Of a DNA stretch of 64,000 nucleotides, positions 10,516-17,114 are shown in pieces. The stretch's first letter is position 1. Each line of letters starts with the position of its first letter. Position numbers and translations under genes: made by a program. The stretch is from contig CAVVGH010000001.1 in NCBI GenBank assembly GCA_963747765.1, positions 124,001 to 188,000 on the forward strand, in the 5' to 3' direction. The stretch is from VRUE01 sp963747765. GTDB lineage: Bacteria; Actinomycetota; Thermoleophilia; Solirubrobacterales; 70-9. The notes below the pieces were generated by a model, which saw nothing but the letters and a program-made list of their open reading frames with translations, ran no database searches and had not been told where the DNA came from.

Positions 10516-11463
10516 TCAGTCCACGGCGCCGACGAGGCGCTCCACGCCGGACTGCTCGATCGTGCGGCGCAGGCCGCCGCGCAACTCGACCTGCGGCTCC
10601 CAGCCGAGCAGGTCGCGGGCGCGCGTGATGTCCGGCTGGCGCTGCTGCGGATCATCGACGGGCAGCGGTTCGTGGACGATCTCCGAGCGCGACTCGGTCA
10701 CCTCGATCACCGCCTTCGCCAGCTCCAGCAGGGTGAACTCGTTGGGGTTGCCGATGTTGACCGGCAGGTGGACGTCGGATTCGGCCAGCGCGACGATGCC
10801 ACGGATCAGGTCGTCCACGTAGCAGAAGCTGCGCGTCTGGCTACCGTCGCCGAACACCGTCAGCGGCCGGTCCTGCAGCGCCTGGCGCAGGAAGGTCGGC
10901 ACCGCCCGCCCGTCCTGAGCCCGCATCCGGGGGCCGTAGGTGTTGAAGATCCGCACGATCGAGGTGTTGACGCCCTGCTGGCGGTGGTAGGCCATCGTCA
11001 TCGCCTCCGCGTAGCGCTTCGCCTCGTCGTAGACGCCGCGCGGCCCGATCGGGTTGACGTGCCCCCAGTAGTCCTCGGTCTGGGGGTGGACCTGCGGGTC
11101 GCCGTAGACCTCGCTGGTCGAGGCGAGCAGGAAGCGAGCGCGCTTGAACTTGGCCACCCCCAGCATGTGGTGGGTGCCGTGCGAACCGACCTTGAGCGTG
11201 TGCAGCGGCAAACGCAGGTAGTCAATCGGGCTGGCCGGCGAGGCGAGGTGGTAGACGAAGTCGACGTCCTCGGCAATGTCGACGTTCTCGATGATGTCGA
11301 TGTTGCGGAACTCGAAGGCAGGGCCGCGGATGTGCTCGATGTTCTGCAGCGAGCCCGTCTCCAGGTTGTCCACGCAGATCACGCGGTTATCCCGCTCAAG
11401 CAGGTATTCGCAGAGGTGCGAACCGAGGAAGCCGGCCCCGCCGGTGACCACGCAGGTGCTCAT
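10516..11463 (-). CDS. UDP-glucuronate decarboxylase (UDP-xylose synthase)-like SDR
   Basis: Extended SDR of 315 residues that probably converts UDP-glucuronate to UDP-xylose for surface polysaccharide. The NAD-binding motif is TGGAGFLGS (7-15), and the catalytic region has STSEVYGDP and YDEAKRYAE (Tyr and Lys). HLASPASPIDY and IFNTYGPRM are typical of UXS enzymes, as is NIGNPNEFTLLELA. I chose the ATG at 11463; an in-frame ATG at 11490 would add nine unconserved residues. The gene is divergent from the sigma-factor gene across about 200 bp. Confidence 0.88.
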   Translation of the reverse strand: MSTCVVTGGAGFLGSHLCEYLLERDNRVICVDNLETGSLQNIEHIRGPAFEFRNIDIIENVDIAEDVDFVYHLASPASPIDYLRLPLHTLKVGSHGTHHMLGVAKFKRARFLLASTSEVYGDPQVHPQTEDYWGHVNPIGPRGVYDEAKRYAEAMTMAYHRQQGVNTSIVRIFNTYGPRMRAQDGRAVPTFLRQALQDRPLTVFGDGSQTRSFCYVDDLIRGIVALAESDVHLPVNIGNPNEFTLLELAKAVIEVTESRSEIVHEPLPVDDPQQRQPDITRARDLLGWEPQVELRGGLRRTIEQSGVERLVGAVD

Positions 11464-11669
11464 CGACGCCGATGGTACAGGGGTTTGCATAGCGTCGTGG
11501 GTGCCAGGCAGTTAATGCAATTTCCGTGCTTTTCGCCCAACCACCCGTCCATCGGTGGGGAGAAACGGCCCGCGTCCCGAGCTTGCACTGGCATGTTTCG
11601 CCGACCGAGCTGAGCCGCCGATGGCGGGAGTCCGATCCTGACACGCAAGGAGTCGAGCAGGCAGGCACG

Positions 11670-12944
11670 ATGGGGCTGACCGAGCCGAAGACGCAGCCCG
11701 TGGTTGACGAGGCGGCCCGCAAGCGGGCCGCGATCGAGGTGATCGCGCAGCACGAAGGCCGACTGAAGCAGACGGCCCGGCGCTACTCGCTGTGCGCCGA
11801 CGATGCCGAAGACGCCTATCAGCGGGCCATGGAGATCCTGCTCACGAAAGCCCCCACCGCGCAGCCCCACGAACTGAGCCGCTGGACGCACACGGTGATC
11901 AGGCACGAGGCCCTGGCGATCCGCCGCAATCGCGAGCGGCTGCTGGGAAACGCTGCAAGCGATCCGGAGAGCCGCGAGGCGAAGACCGACTGGGTGGCGC
12001 TGATTCCGGCCACCGACGACGGCCCCGACCGCCGGGTCGAGCGGCGCGAGCAGGTCGCCCGCAGCCGCGAGGCGCTGCAGGCGCTGAAGCCCGCCGAGCT
12101 GCGAGCGCTGACGCTGCTCGCCGAGGGGTACTCCTACGCGGAGATATGCGAGCGCACCGGCTGGAGCTACACGAAGGTCAACCGTTGTCTGGCAGAGGGA
12201 CGGGAGCGTTTTCGCAGCCTCGTTTCGCGCAGCGAAGACGGCAGTCGCTGCGCCGAGCTGGGACCCGTCCTGTCCGCCTTCTGCGACGGTGAGGCAAGCC
12301 CCGAGGAAACGGCCGCAATGCGCGAGCACCTGCGGGCGTGTGCCCACTGCCGGGCGGCGATGCGCGCATACCGGGCGACCCCGGCGGCGGTCGCGGTGCT
12401 CGCTCCGACCCTGCCGGTGTCGCGATCCCTGCTGGACAGAGCGCACGAACTCCTCGTCGGGCTTCACCTTCGCCTGTCCGGAGCGGGAGGCGCGACCGAT
12501 TCAGCCGCGACGCAGGTCGCGGCGGCCGGTGGGACGCGCGGCGCCGGGATGGCGGCCCTCGCCAAGCTGCTGGCCGTGTGCGCGGGCACGGCCGGTGGCG
12601 CAGCCGCCTGCGTGGCGACGGGAATCGTGCCCGCCCCACTCGACCTCGCACCCGAACATGTCAAGCCACCGGCGATCGAGCGGGTCTCGCAGGCCGTGAT
12701 CGAAGACTCCCAGAGCGGTGGGCCCGTTTACACGCCGGCCACCGAACCGGCCGCTCCTCCGCCCCCTCCAGCGGATGAACAGAGCAACCGGGAAGCCGCG
12801 CCCGCGCCATCCGAAAGCGCACAACAACCTCCCGCCGAACTCGAAGCGGGCGCGGTCGAATACACACCACCCGCTCCTCCGCCGCCGAGCGGCGAAGCAG
12901 GCGGCTCCTCGAGCGGCAGCGCGGCCGGAGAGTTCGGGCCATGA
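11670..12944 (+). CDS. ECF-like sigma factor fused to zinc-finger, TM helix and Pro-rich tail
   Basis: Fusion protein of 424 residues. A sigma-70 region 2-like segment (about 18-90; YSLCADDAEDAYQRAM) and a region 4-like HTH (about 128-180; LKPAELRALTLLAEGYSYAEI) form the DNA-binding part. A putative zinc-finger like those of anti-sigma factors follows (about 195-235, ending HLRACAHCR). A hydrophobic segment near 290-315 is probably membrane-spanning. The last 100 residues are Pro/Glu/Ser-rich and would be outside the cell. ATG 11670 starts at the first conserved block; an upstream in-frame start at 11526 is possible. It overlaps the next gene by ATGA. Confidence 0.8.
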   Translation: MGLTEPKTQPVVDEAARKRAAIEVIAQHEGRLKQTARRYSLCADDAEDAYQRAMEILLTKAPTAQPHELSRWTHTVIRHEALAIRRNRERLLGNAASDPESREAKTDWVALIPATDDGPDRRVERREQVARSREALQALKPAELRALTLLAEGYSYAEICERTGWSYTKVNRCLAEGRERFRSLVSRSEDGSRCAELGPVLSAFCDGEASPEETAAMREHLRACAHCRAAMRAYRATPAAVAVLAPTLPVSRSLLDRAHELLVGLHLRLSGAGGATDSAATQVAAAGGTRGAGMAALAKLLAVCAGTAGGAAACVATGIVPAPLDLAPEHVKPPAIERVSQAVIEDSQSGGPVYTPATEPAAPPPPPADEQSNREAAPAPSESAQQPPAELEAGAVEYTPPAPPPPSGEAGGSSSGSAAGEFGP

Positions 12945-15004
12945 ACCGGCGAGCGGCGATGGTCTGGGTCGTGGCCGCAACCCTCGCGGCGCTCGGCGCG
13001 CCCCCGGCCGCCGCAGCTCCCCCACCTCCGATCGATCTCACCGTCCAGGACGGCGAGGACACCTGGCACCCAGAAAACAATTTCCGTCTCGACTGGACGA
13101 ACCCGATCCTGGAACCACCGGTAGCGGCGATTCACTATCGAGTCCGCGACGCGCTGGGTACGGTGCTGATCGGCGATACCCGCATCGAAGGCGAGAACCC
13201 CCTCGTGAACAACCTGTACGTCCCGGCCCCGCCCGGAACCTATGACGCGGACGTCTGGTTGGAGGACGCGGCCGGCAGCCAGGGCGTCCCCGCGACCGCC
13301 AAGCTGCGCTTCGACAACATTCCTCCCGGCAAGGCCCCGCCGCTTAAGCCCAACGGCTGGATCAGCCGTGCCGCGTTCCCCTACACGGCCCACATCGAAC
13401 GCCCCAGCGGCCAGCCGCCGCTCTCCGGCATCCGCGGCTACGCCGTATCGATCGACTCGCGGCCCGCCAGCAACCCCTGCGCGGCGACGGATCGCTGCAC
13501 GGACGCCGAGACGAGCCTGCATGGCGGCATCGGGGACAACTCGTTCACGATCTCCGGGCTGCCGGAGGGGACCAGCTACGTCCACAGCGTCGCCGTCTCG
13601 GGGTCCGGAATGAAGTCCACGAGCGTGGGCCACGCCGAGCTCCGGGTCGACACCATCGACCCGCACACCACGCTCACAGGTGCGCCGGGTGGATGGTCAA
13701 ACCAGCCGCTGACGCTCATCGCGACGTCCACCGACAGCGGCTCGGGGATGAGCGCGACCTCGGCCGGTGGGCCCTTCACCGCAATCCAGGTCGACGGCGA
13801 CGTTCCGCGGATCGGGAGGGGCGCGGCGGTCAGCGCGACCGTGATTCCCGAAGGTATCCACACGGTCGCCTACTACGCCCGCGACGCCGCCGGCAACGTA
13901 ACCGACGGCCAGACCAGCAACGGGAAGTCGAATTCGCCGCCGGCAACCGCGACGGTGCGAATCGACCGCCGGGCGCCCGAGATCAGCTTCGCCAACTCCT
14001 CCCCGCCGGGAAATCCGGAGCTGATCCCGGTGCGGGTTCGCGACTCGCTCTCGGGCCCGGACCTCTCGCATGGCTGGATTGGGGTGCGGCGGGCCGGCTC
14101 GGGAGATCGCTTCGAGGCGCTGTCCACCAAGCCCTACCCCGCCGGGCTCGAGGCGCGCTGGGACTCAGATGCCTACCCGCCCGGCGACTACGAATTCCGG
14201 GCGAGCGGCTACGACAGGGCAGGCAACGCGGCCGTCACGAGCCGCCGCTCGGACGGAACGGCGATGGTCCTGCCCAGCCCGCTCAAGATCCCAACCACGC
14301 TGACGATCGGCTTCGGCGGCCGGAGGGTCGCCCGGCCGCGCTGCCTGCGGAGTGGGGCCTTCCGCCGCTGTCGCCGTGAACCGGCCAGAAGGCTCGGCGG
14401 AAGCGCCCGGCAACGGCTCGTTGCGTTCGGTCGCGGCATCCGCTTCAGCGGCCGGCTGATCGCGGGCATCGCGGCACCGCTGGAGGGGATGACCGTCCGG
14501 ATCGTGGAGCGATTCCCACCCGGTGCGGGCGGCTTTGAGCGGGTGTCGGCCGTCAGGACCCGGGCCGGGGGCGTGTTTGCGATCCGGCTCCCGCCCGGGC
14601 CCAGCCGTCAGGTCAGCGCGACCTTCGACGGAACGCCGATGCTGTCCCGCTCGGCGGCGCAACCCGTGCAGCTCGGCGTGCGCGGCAGCGTCAGGCTGCA
14701 CGCCTCCACCGCGCTGGCGACGATCGGCGGACCGCCCGTCGTCTTCCGCGGTGGGATCGCCGCCGACACCACAAGCTCACCCGACGCCAAGTCCGTGCAG
14801 CTCCAGTTCCACCTGCCCGGCCTGCCCTGGAGCGAGTTCCGAACCGTTCAGACGGACCCGCGCGGTCGCTTTCGCTACGCCTACCGCTTCAGCGACGACG
14901 ACAGTCGTGGTGTCCGCTTCCAGTTCCGCGCCTACGTTCCCGCACAACGCGACTGGCCGTATGAGCCGGCAGGCTCACGGCCAGTCGCGGTACGCGGACG
15001 CTGA
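12941..15004 (+). CDS. Secreted Ig-like repeat protein
   Basis: Unrecognised 687-residue protein with a clear Sec signal peptide (residues 1-26, cleavage near AAAAPPP). Several beta-sandwich Ig-like blocks follow, for example TLIATSTDSGSGMS and HTVAYYARDAAGNVTDG near 240-320, a second AAGN-like DRAGNAAVTSR near 425, and a C-terminal region with VQLQFHLPGLPW. A basic stretch (about 455-490, rich in Arg) splits the two halves. It is translationally coupled (ATGA) to the sigma/zinc-finger fusion, so it may be the ligand, sensor or target of that system. Function is unknown. Confidence 0.78.
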   Translation: MNRRAAMVWVVAATLAALGAPPAAAAPPPPIDLTVQDGEDTWHPENNFRLDWTNPILEPPVAAIHYRVRDALGTVLIGDTRIEGENPLVNNLYVPAPPGTYDADVWLEDAAGSQGVPATAKLRFDNIPPGKAPPLKPNGWISRAAFPYTAHIERPSGQPPLSGIRGYAVSIDSRPASNPCAATDRCTDAETSLHGGIGDNSFTISGLPEGTSYVHSVAVSGSGMKSTSVGHAELRVDTIDPHTTLTGAPGGWSNQPLTLIATSTDSGSGMSATSAGGPFTAIQVDGDVPRIGRGAAVSATVIPEGIHTVAYYARDAAGNVTDGQTSNGKSNSPPATATVRIDRRAPEISFANSSPPGNPELIPVRVRDSLSGPDLSHGWIGVRRAGSGDRFEALSTKPYPAGLEARWDSDAYPPGDYEFRASGYDRAGNAAVTSRRSDGTAMVLPSPLKIPTTLTIGFGGRRVARPRCLRSGAFRRCRREPARRLGGSARQRLVAFGRGIRFSGRLIAGIAAPLEGMTVRIVERFPPGAGGFERVSAVRTRAGGVFAIRLPPGPSRQVSATFDGTPMLSRSAAQPVQLGVRGSVRLHASTALATIGGPPVVFRGGIAADTTSSPDAKSVQLQFHLPGLPWSEFRTVQTDPRGRFRYAYRFSDDDSRGVRFQFRAYVPAQRDWPYEPAGSRPVAVRGR

Positions 15005-15074
15005 CACCGCTCGGGTCTTGCCACAGACTGCGGCACACAAGGGTCGGCCTTTGCGAGACCCCGCAGCGCGCAGG

Positions 15075-15557
15075 TCAGCGCAGAGCGGAGAGCTGCTCGC
15101 TGACCTGGTCGACCAGGTCCTGAGCGCGCGTGGTTTGCTCCTCGACCGCCTGACGGACGCGCTGCTCGACATCCGTGCGATTGCGCTTCAGGGTGGTCGT
15201 CGCCGTGCGCCGCCGCCTGCGGGCCTCGCGCTCGACACGGGTCCGCGTCTTCCGCGCTTCGGCTGCCGCCTTGCGACGGGCGCCGGCGCCGCGACGCTCG
15301 GTGCGCTTCACAGTCCGGCCCAATCGGGTCCGATAGGCCTTGAGCTGTTTCTCGGCGCTGGAACGAGCGGTGAACGGGTCAACCAGGTCGCCGATGCGGT
15401 CGGTGACCTCGAGCACGGCACCCACCGGAAGGTCGACGGCGGTCTGCGCAGCCGCTCGGGCCTGCTCGCTGCGCGATGGGATGGGTTTGACGGCCGGTTT
15501 CGCTTTCGCTTTGGATTTGGTACTGGCAGATTTGGCTTTGCCTGCTTGCGTTGCCAT
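15075..15557 (-). CDS. Lys/Arg-rich histone H1-like coiled-coil protein
   Basis: Unrecognised 160-residue protein. Residues 1-30 are Ala/Lys/Ser-rich, like the tails of histone H1-like bacterial proteins. Residues 35-70 form a hydrophobic-patterned segment (VDLPVGAVLEVTDRIGDLVDPF). The rest is strongly helical and Arg-rich, ending in an amphipathic coiled coil (VRQAVEEQTTRAQDLVDQV). The ATG at 15557 follows an AAGGGA-type ribosome site at good spacing. Likely roles are nucleoid binding or a surface adhesin of the heparin-binding hemagglutinin kind; both are inference. It lies downstream of the phosphatase on the same strand, 82 bp away. Confidence 0.7.
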   Translation of the reverse strand: MATQAGKAKSASTKSKAKAKPAVKPIPSRSEQARAAAQTAVDLPVGAVLEVTDRIGDLVDPFTARSSAEKQLKAYRTRLGRTVKRTERRGAGARRKAAAEARKTRTRVEREARRRRRTATTTLKRNRTDVEQRVRQAVEEQTTRAQDLVDQVSEQLSALR

Positions 15558-15639
15558 GGATTTCGATCCCTTCGATGATTGGTGGCTGTCTCGGGACTGG
15601 CCGAGTGTAGCGAACATACGTTCTACACGAACACCTGTT

Positions 15640-16473
15640 CTAAACAGCGCCCCGGGATCGGTTACGCGCGCCGCGGATGGTCTGCAGCCCGCGTGCGCCG
15701 GCAGCGGCCGCGATCGGGTAGCGGGCATCGAGGCTCAGCTCGGCCTCGTCGCGCGCCAGGTCACCGAAGTCGACCTCCCCGCCCGCCTCGACGACGATCA
15801 GCTGCGCGGCCGCAGCGTCGACCGAGCGGCAGGGGCGCAGACTGAGCATCCCGTCGAAGCGGCCGGCAGCCACGTAGGAGGCCGTGATCGCGATGGAGCC
15901 GACGACGCGCAGCCGGTAGACCTGGCCGGCAAGCGCTTCCAACGCGGACAGCGCCCACTCGGGCTCGGCCGACTCGACGCCCAGCACCTCCAGCCTGGCG
16001 TCGTCCGGGGCAACCCGAATCGGCTCGTTGTCGAGCCGCGCCCCCGCCCCGCGACGGGCCGTGAACTCCTCCGCGGCGCCGAAGTCGTAGACGTAGCCAA
16101 ACTCGACGTCGGCCAGCGAAGGGCCACTGGCCACGGCGATGCTGAGACTGTGCGACGGCAGCGTGCGGCGAGCGTTGAGCGAACCGTCGATCGGGTCGAT
16201 CACGACCCGTGCCGTTCCGCCCGAGCCAAATGAGACTTCCCCACGCTCCTCCGAGATGGCGACGAAGGACGCCCCCGCGGCCGCCAGCCGGTCGAGCTCC
16301 GCGAAGACCGCGTCCTCGCAGAGCCGGTCGATCTCCAGGGTGCGGTCTCCACCCTCGCCGATTCCCTCATACACGGTGCGCGCCTTGGCACCCGGGGTGC
16401 GCTCGAAGACGTCGCGCTGCGCCGCGACGACGCGGCGACAGATCCCCGGCCAATCGGCGGACAGAACATCCAT
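15640..16473 (-). CDS. Inositol monophosphatase family protein
   Basis: Metal-dependent phosphatase of 277 residues. The metal site is built from E in FVAISEERGE, DPIDGSLN and the C-terminal SVDAAAAQL (the family W-D-x-A-A motif with Ser-Val in front). Members act on inositol-1-phosphate, histidinol-phosphate, fructose-1,6-bisphosphate or PAP. DPIDGSLN instead of the usual DPIDGT, and the short length, leave substrate open. ATG 16473 was chosen; the open frame continues upstream through hairpin repeats to 16818, but that part is not coding-like. Confidence 0.87.
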   Translation of the reverse strand: MDVLSADWPGICRRVVAAQRDVFERTPGAKARTVYEGIGEGGDRTLEIDRLCEDAVFAELDRLAAAGASFVAISEERGEVSFGSGGTARVVIDPIDGSLNARRTLPSHSLSIAVASGPSLADVEFGYVYDFGAAEEFTARRGAGARLDNEPIRVAPDDARLEVLGVESAEPEWALSALEALAGQVYRLRVVGSIAITASYVAAGRFDGMLSLRPCRSVDAAAAQLIVVEAGGEVDFGDLARDEAELSLDARYPIAAAAGARGLQTIRGARNRSRGAV

Positions 16474-16483
16474 CTGACGGATG

Positions 16484-16512
16484 CTAGATGAGTGATGCCT
16501 AGCCGCTTCGCT
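16484..16512. repeat. Family E 29-bp direct repeat, copy 1
   Basis: CTAGATGAGTGATGCCTA followed by a further 11 bases recurs at 26460-26488 with two mismatches. This copy sits between the phosphatase start codon and the family B array. Confidence 0.7.
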
Positions 16513-16528
16513 GTGGCGCCCCCAGCCG

Positions 16529-16645
16529 CTCCGTTCGTCATTTGTACCGCTCTGCGACACAAACAGCGAACGGAGTTTCCATCCGGCGCCCCCAGCCGCT
16601 CCGTTCGTCATTTGTACCGCTCTGCGACACAAACAGCGAACGGAG
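16529..16645 (-). repeat. Family B hairpin array, two units
   Basis: Two 47-nt hairpins (16529-16575 and 16599-16645), 70 bp apart start to start. Each folds as CTCCGTTCG/CGAACGGAG (9 bp), a 3x3 internal loop, TTTGT/ACAAA (5 bp), then CGC/GCG near the tip. The two copies are identical over the hairpin. The same element in opposite orientation occurs three times at 36031-36217. Short ORFs crossing it are not considered coding. Confidence 0.9.
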
Positions 16646-16675
16646 TTCGTATCCGCTGCGTTCAGGCCACCCCAG

Positions 16676-16820
16676 CCGCCGCAGCCGTGCGTAACGGCCC
16701 TCCTCAAGATCCCAACCGCCTGGTCCCTACACAGGTTCCCCCTGTTTGCCCTCCCACTTGCAGGTGTGGAGAGCAAACAGGGGGAGCTGTTTCTCTCATC
16801 AATCATCGAGGTGTCCACCT
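16676..16820 (-). repeat. Family C hairpin element, copy 1
   Basis: About 145 bp matching, in reverse orientation, the element at 23148-23285. The core hairpin (16737-16785) pairs TCCCCCTGTTTGC with GCAAACAGGGGGA, flanked by the conserved outer strings TAGGGACCAGGCG (as reverse complement) and GATGAGAGAAACAG. It adjoins the family B array. Confidence 0.85.
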
Positions 16821-17114
16821 TGGGTTCGTCAGGCCTGGGACTCCCCTTCTACCTCCGCAGCAGGAGAGCGGCAGGCAAATCACCGGCGGGGTCCTTTGGA
16901 CACCCAAACAGGGGGCTCTGTCCTCAAGTGACCAAGGGGCTTCTGCGCTGGTGTGGCGCTCCGCCACCCGCTGTGCCGACCCGGGGGCCGCCACCCGCCC
17001 TGGGGGTTGCCACCCGCCGCAACATGACCGATCGAGAGGCGACCCGGCGTGCTGCCGAGTCCGCGGCGCAAACCTGCGGGAACCGCATACGCACCGATCA
17101 TCTAGCTTTGGGCA
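16821..17114. other. Intergenic stretch upstream of the helicase-nuclease gene
   Basis: No gene. Near 16903-16921 a CAAACAGGGGGCTCTGT string resembles one arm of the family C hairpin, and GCCACCCG occurs three times at about 16970-17010. The stretch presumably holds the promoter for the gene starting at 17115, but I see no convincing -10/-35 pair. Confidence 0.5.

Noticed and set aside
11505..11520. Possible third family A copy (CAGTTAATGCAATTT)
   Set aside because: It matches the arm core at only about 12 of 15 positions and has no partner arm; chance or relic cannot be told apart.
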